Source: JACDAN01 sp963827705 (GTDB lineage: Bacteria; Actinomycetota; Thermoleophilia; Gaiellales; Gaiellaceae). From it: 64,000 bases of DNA. Each line of letters begins with the position of its first letter. The first letter of the stretch is position 1. Below, piece after piece: positions 36,167 through 45,179 of the stretch. A program made the position numbers and the translations under genes. The notes beneath the pieces were generated by a model. It was not told the DNA's origin and did not search any database. It saw only the letters and a list, made by a program, of their open reading frames with translations. Location: positions 288,257 to 352,256 of the forward strand of contig CAWHBN010000016.1 of NCBI GenBank assembly GCA_963827705.1, in the 5' to 3' direction.

Positions 36167-37485
36167 TCCACCAGTGCGTCTGCCAGGCGCTCGATGTCGT
36201 CGAGGGTGCGGCGCTCGGTGACGGCGACGAGGAGCGCGTCGTCCATCCCGGGGTAGTCGCGCCCGACCGGGTAGCCGGGGTTGAGGCCGTGCGTTCGAGC
36301 CTCCCTGATCGCCTGCTGCGCCTGCCGTCCGACGCGCACGCCAAACTCTTTGAACGTTGCCTGCTCCGGAAACAGCAGTGGGAGGTCCAGCCGCTCCTTC
36401 GCGTGCTCGGCGAGCGCCATACAGGTCTCGCCCACCTCCCGCAGCCCTTCAGGCCCCAGCCAACACAGATAGATGAGGCCGCCCAGCGCAAGCAGGGTCT
36501 GGTTGGTCGTGATGTTCGACGTCGCCTTCTCGCGCCGGATGTGCTGCTCGCGCGTCTGGAGCGTGAGGACGTAGCCCCGGCGTCCCTCGACGTCGGTCGT
36601 CTCGCCGACGATCCGGCCCGGCATGCGGCGGGTGAACTCCTCTCGCGCGGCGACGAACCCGTAGTGCGGTCCGCCGTAGGAGAGCGGGTTGCCGGCCGAC
36701 TGCCCTTCGCCGACCGCGATCGCGCAGCCGTAGTTGCCGGGCGCCTCGAGCACGCCGAGTGACATCGGGTCGACGTGCGCGACAGCGAGCGCCTCGGCGT
36801 CGTTCGCCGCTGCCGCGAGCTCGGGCGCCGGCTCGAGGCAGCCGAAAAAGTTCGGCTGCTGGAAGATCGCACAGGCTGCGTCCTGGGCGGCAGCCCGAAA
36901 CTCCTCGGGGTCGGTGACGCCGTCGCGGTGAGTCACGTCCACGACCTCCATCCCGAACCCCGGCGCGTAGGTGCGGACGACCTGGCGCACCTGAGGATTG
37001 ATGGTCTCTGCGAGGACGATCTTCGAGCGGCCGGTCGCGTGCTTCGCGATGTAGCAGGCGTCAGCGGCGACGGTCGTCCCGTCGTAGCCGGACGCATTCG
37101 ACACGTCCATCCCGGTCAGCTCGCAGATCACCGTCTGGTATTCGAAGATCGCCTGAAGAACGCCCTGGCTCATCTCCGGCTGGTACGGCGTGTAGGCGGT
37201 CAGCAGCTCGCCTCGGCTGAGGACGTAGTCCACGACGGCCGGGACGTAGTGGTCGTAGACCCCCGCGCCGACGAAGGAGAGCTCCTCACCAGCGTGGACG
37301 TTCCGCGCCGCGAGCTCGTCCAGTCGCTCGAAGATCTCTTGCTCGGTGAGCGGGTCGCCAAGCTCGAGCGGCCGGTCGAAGCGCACACCGGCGGGGATGT
37401 CCCGGAAGAGCTCCTCGATGCTCGAGACGCCGATCGTCTCCAGCATCGCCTCGCGATCGGCGGCGGTCAGCGTCTCGTAGGTCAC
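36163..37485 (-). CDS. gcvPA: Glycine dehydrogenase (decarboxylating) subunit 1
   Basis: A 440-residue N-terminal half of the split P protein. Family sequence includes FVGAGVYDHYVPAVVDYVLS, then YTPYQPEMSQGVLQAIFEYQ and NASGYDGTTVAADACY. It shapes the PLP active site together with GcvPB. It overlaps both gcvH and gcvPB by 4 bases, giving the order gcvT-gcvH-gcvPA-gcvPB. Confidence 0.96.
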   Translation of the reverse strand: MTYETLTAADREAMLETIGVSSIEELFRDIPAGVRFDRPLELGDPLTEQEIFERLDELAARNVHAGEELSFVGAGVYDHYVPAVVDYVLSRGELLTAYTPYQPEMSQGVLQAIFEYQTVICELTGMDVSNASGYDGTTVAADACYIAKHATGRSKIVLAETINPQVRQVVRTYAPGFGMEVVDVTHRDGVTDPEEFRAAAQDAACAIFQQPNFFGCLEPAPELAAAANDAEALAVAHVDPMSLGVLEAPGNYGCAIAVGEGQSAGNPLSYGGPHYGFVAAREEFTRRMPGRIVGETTDVEGRRGYVLTLQTREQHIRREKATSNITTNQTLLALGGLIYLCWLGPEGLREVGETCMALAEHAKERLDLPLLFPEQATFKEFGVRVGRQAQQAIREARTHGLNPGYPVGRDYPGMDDALLVAVTERRTLDDIERLADALVE

Positions 37486-37880
37486 TGCTCGGCGAGCTGC
37501 GCCTTGTACGCGGCCACGTCCATGAGGCTGTCCGCCTCCGACGCATCGGAGAGCCGGATCCTGATCAGCCAGCCGTCGCCGTATGGATCCTCGTTCACGG
37601 TCTCGGGCCCGTCGACGACGGCCTGGTTGACCTCGAGCACCTCGCCGGAGAGCGGAGAGACGACATCCGAGACCGCTTTCACCGACTCCACCTCTCCGTA
37701 GACGCCGTCCTTCGCAATCGAGGCGCCGACCTGCGGCGGCTCGAAGTGCACGAGCTCGCCGAGCGCGTCCTGCGCGTACCAGGTGATCCCCAGCACGGCC
37801 TCGCCGTCCTCGATGCGTGCCCAGTCATGCTGGGGGTGGTAGGACAGCTCGTCCGGGTAGCTCTCCGCTGCCGCCATCAA
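37482..37880 (-). CDS. gcvH: Glycine cleavage system H protein
   Basis: A 132-residue lipoyl carrier. The lipoylated lysine is Lys68 in GEVESVKAVSDVVSPLSGEV, and the protein shows the usual hybrid barrel sequence around it (HDWARIEDGEAVLGITWYAQ). It shuttles the aminomethyl group from GcvP to GcvT. It overlaps gcvT and gcvPA by 4 bases, so all four components are translationally coupled. The start may be the first or second Met. Confidence 0.96.
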   Translation of the reverse strand: MMAAAESYPDELSYHPQHDWARIEDGEAVLGITWYAQDALGELVHFEPPQVGASIAKDGVYGEVESVKAVSDVVSPLSGEVLEVNQAVVDGPETVNEDPYGDGWLIRIRLSDASEADSLMDVAAYKAQLAEQ

Positions 37881-38929
37881 TCCTCCTCGCGCTTGTAGAT
37901 CGGTTTCGCGACCACGCGGGCGCGCCGCTGCCGGCCGCGCACGTCGATCGTCAGCTCCTCGCCTGGGACAGCCTGCTCGGCAGCGACGTAGCCCATGCCG
38001 ATGCCCTGCTCGAGCATCGGCGAGTGCGTCCCGGACGTGACCTCGCCGCCGCCGTCGATCGGCATGCCCTGACGCGGAATCCCGGGCTCCTCCATCACGA
38101 ACGCCGCCAGCTTCTGCGCGGGGCCTTCGGACTTGATGCGGCGCAGCTTCTCCGCTCCGGTGAAGTCCTTGTCGAGCGCCGACACCCAGCCGAGGCCGGC
38201 GGAGATGGCGTCCGTGTCCGGGCCGATGTCGTTCCCGTGCAGCGGGAAGCAGACCTCGAGGCGGAGCGTGTCGCGCGCGCCGAGCCCGGCCGGCTTGACC
38301 CCACGAGCCAGGACGGCGTCCCAGAGCGCCGGGCCATCGTCGGCCGGGACCATGAGCTCCACGCCTTTCTCTCCGGTGTAGCCGGTGCGGTTGACCATCA
38401 CCTCGATCCCGTCAAGCTCGTCCATCGAGAAGGTGAACGCCGCCGCCTCGTCGAGGCCGAGTCGTTCGAGCGACCGCGGCCCCTGGACGGCGAGGAGGGC
38501 GTAGTCGTCGGAGATGTCCCGCACGTCCGAGCCCGGGATCTCGCGTTCCTTCAGCCACTGAAAGTCGGTGTCCCGGTTGGATGCGTTGACGATCAGCAAG
38601 TAGCGCCCGGCCTCGAGCCGGTAGGCAATCAGATCGTCGACGATCCCACCGCGCTCGTTGGTCAGCAGGGTGTATTGGGCCTGGCCGGGCTCGATTCGGT
38701 CGAGGTCGTTCGAAAGGAGGCCCTGGAGGAACTCGTGAGCCTTCGGCCCCTCGACCTCGAGCTCGCCCATGTGCGAGACGTCGAAGACCCCGGCGTCCTT
38801 ACGCACGGCTCGGTGCTCGGGGATAACGCCTTCGTACTGCACGGGCATCTCCCAGCCGGCGAAGGGCACGAGGCGCGCGCCGAGCGCGACATGGCGCTCG
38901 TGGAGCGGAGTTCGGCGCAGCGTCTGCAC
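37877..38929 (-). CDS. gcvT: Aminomethyltransferase (glycine cleavage T protein)
   Basis: Transfers the methylene group from the H-protein arm to tetrahydrofolate and releases ammonia. The 350 residues include the N-terminal TPLHERHVALGARLVPFAGW, DVSHMGELEVEG and TNERGGIVDDLI, as well as NRTGYTGEKGVELM. First gene of the gcv set, 42 bases after ftsZ. A TAGCAT box ten bases before the GTG may give it a promoter of its own. No glycine riboswitch could be seen in the short gap. Confidence 0.95.
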   Translation of the reverse strand: MQTLRRTPLHERHVALGARLVPFAGWEMPVQYEGVIPEHRAVRKDAGVFDVSHMGELEVEGPKAHEFLQGLLSNDLDRIEPGQAQYTLLTNERGGIVDDLIAYRLEAGRYLLIVNASNRDTDFQWLKEREIPGSDVRDISDDYALLAVQGPRSLERLGLDEAAAFTFSMDELDGIEVMVNRTGYTGEKGVELMVPADDGPALWDAVLARGVKPAGLGARDTLRLEVCFPLHGNDIGPDTDAISAGLGWVSALDKDFTGAEKLRRIKSEGPAQKLAAFVMEEPGIPRQGMPIDGGGEVTSGTHSPMLEQGIGMGYVAAEQAVPGEELTIDVRGRQRRARVVAKPIYKREED

Positions 38930-38971
38930 GACGCGCCGGATGCTACCGCCGGTGGTTCGGGCGACCTGTGG

Positions 38972-40051
38972 CTACTCGCGAAGGAAGGACGGCACTTCGA
39001 GGACGTCCTCGCCGACGTCGAAGCGCTCGCGCTCTTCGGGCGTCCTCGTCGTCGGCTCCTCCGTCGCCACGGTCGTGCGCCGGCGGCGTCGGTGTGCCTG
39101 CGGGCCGAAGCCTGTTGCGATCACCGTGACCCGGACCTCGTCCTTCAGCGCGTCGTCGATCACCGCACCGAAGATCACGTTGGAGTTCTGATCGGCTGCG
39201 CTGGTGACAACCTCGGCCGCCTCGTTCACCTCGAACAACCCCATGTCGGGCGGGCCGGTGATGTTCAGGAGGATTCCCGTCGCACCCTCGATGGACGACT
39301 CGAGGAGCGGCGACGAAACGGCGGTGTGCGCGGCTTCAGCCGCACGGTTCTCCCCCGACGCGGTGCCGATCCCCATCAGCGCCGACCCGGCGTTGGACAT
39401 GATCGCCCGCACGTCGGCGAAGTCGAGGTTGACAATTCCAGGGACGGTGATCAGGTCGGTGATCCCCTGAACTCCCTGGCGGAGGATGTCGTCGGCCATC
39501 CGGAAGGCATCGACGATGGAGGTCCGCTTCTCGACCACCTGGAGGAGGCGGTCGTTCTCGATCACGATCAGCGTGTCGACGTTGTCGCGGAGCTCCTCGA
39601 TGCCCATCATGGCCTGGTCGGCACGCCTGCGGCCCTCGAAGCCGAACGGCCTGGTGACGACGCCGACGGTGAGGGCTCCGAGCTCGCGTGCGATCTCGGC
39701 GACGATCGGCGCACCACCCGTGCCCGTGCCGCCGCCCTCTCCGGCGGTCACGAAGACCATGTCCGAGCCCTTGATCGCGTCTTTGAGCTCGTCGCGGCTC
39801 TCGCTCGCCGCGGCCTTCCCGACCTCCGGGTCCGCCCCGGCACCCAGGCCGCGCGTCGACTCGGCGCCGATGTGGACCTTCATGTCCGCGTCGACGACGA
39901 GGAGCGCCTGGGCGTCCGTGTTCGCCGCGATGAAGTCGACCCCGCTCAGGCCCGCGTCGACCATCCGGCTGACCGCGTTCGATCCTCCGCCGCCGACCCC
40001 GACGACCTTGATCACTGCCAGGTAATTCCCTGTCTGATCGCGTACGCTCAA
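38972..40051 (-). CDS. ftsZ: Cell division GTPase FtsZ
   Basis: Tubulin-like GTPase that forms the division ring. The 359 residues contain VVGVGGGGSNAVSRMV, the tubulin signature GEGGGTGTGGAP, the T7 loop NLDFADVRAIM and a conserved C-terminal peptide ending DVLEVPSFLRE, which binds partners. The start is a TTG at 40051, supported by a strong ribosome site (GGAGGG, 40055-40060). It ends the dcw cluster; no ftsA is present, as in other actinobacteria. gcvT follows after 42 bases. Confidence 0.97.
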   Translation of the reverse strand: MSVRDQTGNYLAVIKVVGVGGGGSNAVSRMVDAGLSGVDFIAANTDAQALLVVDADMKVHIGAESTRGLGAGADPEVGKAAASESRDELKDAIKGSDMVFVTAGEGGGTGTGGAPIVAEIARELGALTVGVVTRPFGFEGRRRADQAMMGIEELRDNVDTLIVIENDRLLQVVEKRTSIVDAFRMADDILRQGVQGITDLITVPGIVNLDFADVRAIMSNAGSALMGIGTASGENRAAEAAHTAVSSPLLESSIEGATGILLNITGPPDMGLFEVNEAAEVVTSAADQNSNVIFGAVIDDALKDEVRVTVIATGFGPQAHRRRRRTTVATEEPTTRTPEERERFDVGEDVLEVPSFLRE

Positions 40052-40125
40052 CGTCCCTCCACCTCAAGCTCGACTGTAGCTCACGGCTTCGTAAGCAACC
40101 GGCAACGCCCCAGAGTAAGTGCGAT

Positions 40126-40941
40126 CTACTGCGCTGTCAACGCATCTTCTGACGCAGCAGTCTCAGGCTCAACCTGAGACTCGAGACTTTCGCCGACGAC
40201 AGGCCGTTCCGGGACGCTGACGTCGAGGTAGGCCGCGACGTCGCCCTCCTGGCGCAACGTCGCGAGCACGCGCCGCGAGACGGCGAGCTTCAGCGGAAGA
40301 TCCGACGTCGAGCCCAGCCGGATCTCGAAGCGGTCGTCCAGGACCGCCGTCGCCGTTCCGCCTTCTCCCGTCTTCACGTACCACACGCGTGGCGACAGAC
40401 CGGGAGCCGCAGCCCGAATCGCGGCGACGGTCCGGATCGCCCGCGCAGGCTCCGCGGCTCCGAGGATCGAGCCCACGTGTGGATCCACCGTGCGCGGGAG
40501 CCAGACCACGGGCAGAGGTCGACGGAGGCGGCGCTCGAGCGGCCGAAGAACCCGCCCCTTCGCTGAAACGAGCCAGTTCTCGTCGCCTCGCCGTACCACG
40601 GCGACCGGCCGTTCGACGCTCACCTTGACGCGAAGGGTGTTCGGGAAGGCACGGTCGTAGCCGAGCAGGTGGACGTGCGGCAGCTTGTCGAGGCGCCGCT
40701 GGATCTCCTCCTGATCGATCCGGAGCAGGCTCGTCCCGTCAAGGCCTTCGAGCGCCCTGTCGACCAGCCGGGACTGCCCGCCCGGGACCGACTCGACCTG
40801 CACCTCGTGAACGGAGAAGACGGCCGTCTCGCGCGCCCCGAAGAAGAGGCCGAAGGCGGCGGCGAGAAGCCCGAAACCGATCGCGAGCGAGCGGCCGGAC
40901 GGGACCAGCCGGAGGGCAGGGGACGCGGGGACGGACGCCAC
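40126..40941 (-). CDS. ftsQ: Cell division protein FtsQ
   Basis: A 271-residue single-pass membrane protein. The N-terminal helix is at about 15-33, followed by a POTRA domain (FSVHEVQVESVPGGQSRLVD, then LRIDQEEIQRRLDKLPHV) and the FtsQ domain with VVRRGDENWLVSAKGRV. It links FtsL/FtsB-type proteins in the divisome outside the membrane. It sits between murB and ftsZ, 31 and 74 bases away respectively. Confidence 0.92.
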   Translation of the reverse strand: MASVPASPALRLVPSGRSLAIGFGLLAAAFGLFFGARETAVFSVHEVQVESVPGGQSRLVDRALEGLDGTSLLRIDQEEIQRRLDKLPHVHLLGYDRAFPNTLRVKVSVERPVAVVRRGDENWLVSAKGRVLRPLERRLRRPLPVVWLPRTVDPHVGSILGAAEPARAIRTVAAIRAAAPGLSPRVWYVKTGEGGTATAVLDDRFEIRLGSTSDLPLKLAVSRRVLATLRQEGDVAAYLDVSVPERPVVGESLESQVEPETAASEDALTAQ

Positions 40942-40972
40942 GGCGCCAACTTCGCCGCGGCGGGGGTCGCTC

Positions 40973-41863
40973 CTACACCCGTTCGCCCGCGGCTGGGAGC
41001 CCGATCGGCCCGAGCAGCTGAACCTCGTGCTCGAGCTCGACGCCGAACTCCTCGAGCGCTCGTCTGCGCGCCTCGGTCATGAGCTCGATCGCGTCGAGCG
41101 ACCGGGCGCCGTCGGCGTTCTCGATGAAGTTCGCGTGCCTGGGGGAAATCTGCGCGCCGCCGATCCGGTGCCCACGAAGACCGCAAGCCTCGAGCATCCG
41201 GCCGGCCGACAACTCGTGCTGGGGGTTCTTGAAGACACTGCCGAACGTCCGCTTGTTCGTCGGTTGCGCCGCCTTGCGCACAGCCTGCATCTCGGCGACC
41301 GTCGCCCTGATCTCGTCGACCGGCCGAGGCCGAAGGCGGAACTCCGCCGACACCACGACCTCGCCCGGACGGAGCGCCGAGCGCCGGTACTGGAGGCCCA
41401 GCTCCTCAGGCGTGCGCCACGAGGAGCCGGACGCATCGGCAATGAGGGCCCTCTGGAGCACGCCTGCGATGTCTCCGCCGTAGGCGCCCGCGTTCATCCA
41501 GACGCCGCCGCCGGCCGTGCCGGGGATCGCGCAGGCGAACTCGAAGCCTCCCAGCGACGCGGCCCGTGCGCGGTGGAGACACACTGCAAGCGGAGCTCCC
41601 CCACCTGCGCGCAAGAGCTCGCCGTCGGCACCGGCCGCCGCGAGCTCCCCGGAGAGCTTCAGGACGAGCGCGTCGACGCCCTCATCCGCGACGAGGAGGT
41701 TCGAGCCCAGCCCCACGACCGACACGGCAGCGTCGCGCTCGGCGGCCCACGCCAACGCCTCCTCGAGGTCGGCCGGCGTCTCGGGCCTGGCGAACCAGCG
41801 CGCGGGCCCCCCGGTCCCGAGCGTCGTGTACCGGGAGAGTGGAACACGTTCCTCGATCGTCAC
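40973..41863 (-). CDS. murB: UDP-N-acetylenolpyruvoylglucosamine reductase
   Basis: NADPH/FAD-dependent reduction giving UDP-MurNAc. The 296 residues show PLSRYTTLGTGGPARWFARP, the FAD-binding GLGSNLLVADEGVDALVLKL, AIPGTAGGGVWMNAGAYG and KRTFGSVFKNP with the catalytic Ser. It overlaps murC by 4 bases. Length and motifs match a type I/II-like short MurB. Confidence 0.95.
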   Translation of the reverse strand: MTIEERVPLSRYTTLGTGGPARWFARPETPADLEEALAWAAERDAAVSVVGLGSNLLVADEGVDALVLKLSGELAAAGADGELLRAGGGAPLAVCLHRARAASLGGFEFACAIPGTAGGGVWMNAGAYGGDIAGVLQRALIADASGSSWRTPEELGLQYRRSALRPGEVVVSAEFRLRPRPVDEIRATVAEMQAVRKAAQPTNKRTFGSVFKNPQHELSAGRMLEACGLRGHRIGGAQISPRHANFIENADGARSLDAIELMTEARRRALEEFGVELEHEVQLLGPIGLPAAGERV

Positions 41864-43044
41864 GCGAGCTCCTGGAAGACGAGGTCGGCGCCCCGGTCGA
41901 CGTCGCCCGCACCGATCGTGAGGACAACGTCACCCGGCCGTGCGCGGCGCGCCAGAAAGCGTGCACCGTCCTCGACCGACGGAGTCCATCCGATCGTCAT
42001 CCCCGGTCGGAGCTCGGCGAGCGCGTCGACCACGAGCTTCCCGCTGACGCCGTCGACGGGCTCTTCGCGCGCCGCGTAAATGTCCGTCACCGCGACAACG
42101 TCGGCCTCGGCCAGCGCCACCGCCGTCTCGCGAGCGAGATGCCTGGTTCGGGAGTAGAGATGCGGCTGGAAGAGGGCGAGGATCCGGCCGATGCCCTGCT
42201 CACGCAGCGCCGCGAGCGTCACGCGGATCTCGGCGGGATGGTGCGCGTAGTCGTCCACGATCCGGACGTCGCCGGCAACGCCGACCTCCTCCAGCCGGCG
42301 CCCGGCGCCACGAAACTCGCGCAGCACCGGCCACGCCTCGCGCCCGTCGACGCCGGCGAGCGCCAGGGCGGCGAGCGCCGTGGCGGCATTGAGCCGGTTG
42401 TGCCTGCCGGGGATGGTCAGCTCGCCGTCGTACGGTTCGAGCGAGTCTCCCCGAACCGTCTGCGGGATGCCCTCGAGCCAGCGCTCGAAGAGCTCTCTCA
42501 CCTCGGAGCGCGACGCGAACTCCGTGTGGTGGTCGAGGTCGACGTTCGTGACGACGGCGATCCTGGGACGAAGCAGCTCGATCGTGCGGTCCGACTCGTC
42601 GCCCTCGACGACGAGCCAGCCCGAGCCCGCTCGGGCATTCGACCCCAGCTGCGGCACCTCCGCGCCGATCAGAAACCCTGGATCGCGGCCGAGGCGCTCG
42701 AGGACGAACGCGATCATCGCCGCGGTCGTCGTCTTTCCGTGCGCGCCTGCGACGACGATCGAGTCCTGGAGCGCGACCAGCTCGGCGAGGAACTCGGCGC
42801 GCGACCGACCCTCGACGAGGCCGCTGAACGCCGTCGACACGATGGTCTCGGCGCCTTCCGGAGTGTCGGGCTCGGCCGAGATCGCGACGTCGATCTCGGG
42901 CGGCAGATGCGCGAGGTAGGGCGTCTCGTAGCGGTCCCAGCCCGAGACGTCGGCACCCCAGGCATGCGCGAGCAACGCGTAGCCGGAGAGGCCGGCGCCC
43001 CCGATCCCGACGAAGTACAGCCGCCTACCGGCCAGCGGCCGCAA
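41860..43044 (-). CDS. murC: UDP-N-acetylmuramate--L-alanine ligase
   Basis: Adds L-Ala to UDP-MurNAc. The 394 residues contain YFVGIGGAGLSGYALLAHAW, the P-loop VVAGAHGKTTTAAMIA, EGDESDRT, TNVDLDHHTEF and VDDYAHHPAEI. All Mur ligase motifs are intact, although it is somewhat shorter than the E. coli enzyme (491). It overlaps murG by 20 bases and murB by 4. Confidence 0.95.
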   Translation of the reverse strand: MRPLAGRRLYFVGIGGAGLSGYALLAHAWGADVSGWDRYETPYLAHLPPEIDVAISAEPDTPEGAETIVSTAFSGLVEGRSRAEFLAELVALQDSIVVAGAHGKTTTAAMIAFVLERLGRDPGFLIGAEVPQLGSNARAGSGWLVVEGDESDRTIELLRPRIAVVTNVDLDHHTEFASRSEVRELFERWLEGIPQTVRGDSLEPYDGELTIPGRHNRLNAATALAALALAGVDGREAWPVLREFRGAGRRLEEVGVAGDVRIVDDYAHHPAEIRVTLAALREQGIGRILALFQPHLYSRTRHLARETAVALAEADVVAVTDIYAAREEPVDGVSGKLVVDALAELRPGMTIGWTPSVEDGARFLARRARPGDVVLTIGAGDVDRGADLVFQELA

Positions 43045-44101
43045 GCGCGATCACCTCCTCGGCGATCCGGTCGGCGGCATCTTCCTTCGCGAGGGCGCGC
43101 ATCGCCTCGCTCATCGCTCGAAGCCGAGCATCGTCCGACAGGAGCGACTCCACGACGGCGGCCGCGTCGCTCAGCCGCGACTCGGGCACGACGACGGCTC
43201 CGCCGCCCCGCTCGAAATAGCGAGCGTTCTTCGTCTGGTGGTCGGACGTCGCATGCGGGTACGGAACGAGCACGGCAGGCAGCCCCGCCGCCGCCAGCTC
43301 CCAGACGGTTCCGCCGGAACGCGACAGGGCGAGATCGACGGACGAGAGCGCTGCCCCGAAGTCCTCGAGGGTCGGAAGCAGGTGGTAGTCCTGGCGCCGC
43401 ACCCGCGGCCGCAGCTCGTCGTGGTCGCGCTCGCCGGAGAGATGGAGGACGACCGGCCCACTCTCGCCCCAGGTCTCGACCGCGAAGTCGTTGAGGCTCT
43501 TGGCGCCGGCGCGCGCTCCGAACACGCCGAGGACCTTCGCGTCGGGCGGGAGGCCGAGCCGCTGACGCGCTTCTGCCCGCGACAGCGGACGCGACCGTTC
43601 GGGGATGGGCCGGCCGACGACCAGATACTTCGGCGGCCCGCGCCCGTCCAGCTCGTACGAGAGGAAGACACGCTCGGCGAACGGCGCCGCGAGCCGGTTG
43701 GCGAGGCCGAGATGCGCGTCGGCCTCTGTCAGCGCCGTGGGGATCCGCATGGTCGCCGCCGCGAGCACCATCGGCCCGGCGACGTAACTTCCTGCGCCGA
43801 GGACGACGTCCGGCCGCCGCCGCTTCAGGATCCTGCGGCTCTCGCGGACCGCGCCGCCGGCGCGGACGATCGACCGCACGAGCTCGACGCCCGGACGCCT
43901 CGGCAGGCCCGAGATCGGGAACGAGTCGAGCTCGAACCCGGCCTCGGGGACGAGGCGCGCCTCAACGCGATCCGGCGACCCTGCGAACGTCACGGCCACT
44001 CCGCGATCGCGAAGCGCTTCGCCGACTGCGATTGCCGGGAGCACGTGTCCGGCTGTCCCTCCTGCCGCGATCAGGCACCTGGGCCCTGTTTGCTCGGCCA
44101 T
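43025..44101 (-). CDS. murG: MurG glycosyltransferase (lipid II synthesis)
   Basis: Transfers GlcNAc from UDP-GlcNAc to lipid I at the inner face of the membrane. The 358 residues have the N-terminal IAAGGTAGHVLPAIAVGEAL (GGTGGH-type loop), EADAHLGLANRLAAPFAERV and the C-terminal donor site DLALSRSGGTVWELAAAGLP with PYPHATSDHQTKNA. Its start lies 140 bases inside the ftsW frame. Confidence 0.95.
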   Translation of the reverse strand: MAEQTGPRCLIAAGGTAGHVLPAIAVGEALRDRGVAVTFAGSPDRVEARLVPEAGFELDSFPISGLPRRPGVELVRSIVRAGGAVRESRRILKRRRPDVVLGAGSYVAGPMVLAAATMRIPTALTEADAHLGLANRLAAPFAERVFLSYELDGRGPPKYLVVGRPIPERSRPLSRAEARQRLGLPPDAKVLGVFGARAGAKSLNDFAVETWGESGPVVLHLSGERDHDELRPRVRRQDYHLLPTLEDFGAALSSVDLALSRSGGTVWELAAAGLPAVLVPYPHATSDHQTKNARYFERGGGAVVVPESRLSDAAAVVESLLSDDARLRAMSEAMRALAKEDAADRIAEEVIALAAAGR

Positions 44102-45179
44102 GGTCGCCCGCGATGTTAAGGAGGATGCCCACGCCCGCGAGGCCGACGATGAGGCTCGAGCCGCCGTAGGACACGAACGGCAGGGTGATCCCGGTCAGCG
44201 GCGCGACCCCCATGACTGCTGCGACATTGATGAGCGCCTGGCCGCAGACGAGCGTCGTGATCCCGGCGGCGAGCCGCTTTCCAAACGGATCCTTGCAGCC
44301 GAGGGCGAGCCGGAAGCCCGCGTAGCCGAAGGCAGCGTAGGCCCCGATCAGCACCGTCGTCCCGACGAGGCCGAGCTCCTCGCCGACGATCGCGAAGATC
44401 ATGTCCGTGTGGGCTTCCGGGAGGTAGAAGTTCTTCGAGATCCCCTCTCCGAGCCCCACCCCGAAGATCCCGCCCGAGCCGAGCCCGATCATCGCCTGCA
44501 CGGTCTGGTAGCCGGCGCCCTGCGGGTCGTCCCAGGGGTTGATGAAGCTCAGCAACCGTGCGCGCCTGTACGGCTCGAACCAGGCGGCGGTCAGCACCAG
44601 GCCGATGGCGAGCGCCCCCGAGCTGGCAAGGAGACGGGCGGGCGCGCCGGAGACGACGAGGATGCCGCCGAGCATGACGACGACCGTGATCGCCGTCCCG
44701 AGGTCGGGCTCCGCGAGGAAGAGCGCGCAGAAGACGCCGACGACGAGCCCGATGGGCTTGAAGAGCTCTCCGAGCGTTCGCGGCGCCGGATGGCGGGACA
44801 GGTACGCGGCGAGCCAGATGACGAGTGCGAGCTTCGCGAGCTCGGACGGCTGGAAGACTGCGGGGCCGACCTGGAGCCAGCGCTTGGCGCCGTTGACGGT
44901 CGTGCCGATCGCGAGCACGGCGACGAGGAGGCCGAGGCTGGCGACGAGCAGCGTCGGGGCGAGGGATCTCAGGCTTCGGTAGCTCGTCCGCCGGAGGAGC
45001 ACCAGGAGGACGAGCCCGACCAGCGCGTAGAGACCCTGCTTCCGCAGGTAGTACGAAGCGTCCCCGTTCCCGAGCGTCGCCTGCCCGGAGGTGGCGCTGA
45101 AGACCATCACGAGCCCGAACGCGACGAGCGCGAGGGTGATCAGCAGCAAGAGCTGCCCCTCGAACTGGCCCTTCTTCAC
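43962..45179 (-). CDS. ftsW: SEDS lipid II polymerase FtsW
   Basis: A 405-residue SEDS glycosyltransferase with about ten helices. Motifs include VMVFSATSGQATLG, NGAKRWLQVGPAVFQPSELA and PLTGITLPFVSYGGSSL, the last containing conserved catalytic-face residues. The GTG at 45179 overlaps the murD stop and removes an unsupported N-terminal extension. The last 45 or so residues are Arg/Ser rich and antisense-like to nothing; they run in a different frame over the start of murG, an unusual 140-base same-strand overlap. Confidence 0.93.
   Translation of the reverse strand: MKKGQFEGQLLLLITLALVAFGLVMVFSATSGQATLGNGDASYYLRKQGLYALVGLVLLVLLRRTSYRSLRSLAPTLLVASLGLLVAVLAIGTTVNGAKRWLQVGPAVFQPSELAKLALVIWLAAYLSRHPAPRTLGELFKPIGLVVGVFCALFLAEPDLGTAITVVVMLGGILVVSGAPARLLASSGALAIGLVLTAAWFEPYRRARLLSFINPWDDPQGAGYQTVQAMIGLGSGGIFGVGLGEGISKNFYLPEAHTDMIFAIVGEELGLVGTTVLIGAYAAFGYAGFRLALGCKDPFGKRLAAGITTLVCGQALINVAAVMGVAPLTGITLPFVSYGGSSLIVGLAGVGILLNIAGDHGRANRAQVPDRGRRDSRTRAPGNRSRRSASRSRSGRDVRRVAGSR

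Noticed and set aside
38930..38971. Glycine riboswitch upstream of gcvT
   Set aside because: The 42-bp gap after ftsZ is too short for the aptamer and lacks its conserved segments.
37817..40177. Long plus-strand open frame (over 780 codons) opposite gcvT-ftsZ, and similar frames opposite hutU, aceB, the M14 peptidase, murE and ftsI
   Set aside because: They mirror third-position GC bias of real minus-strand genes, have His/Arg/Val-rich non-protein-like composition and show no family motif.
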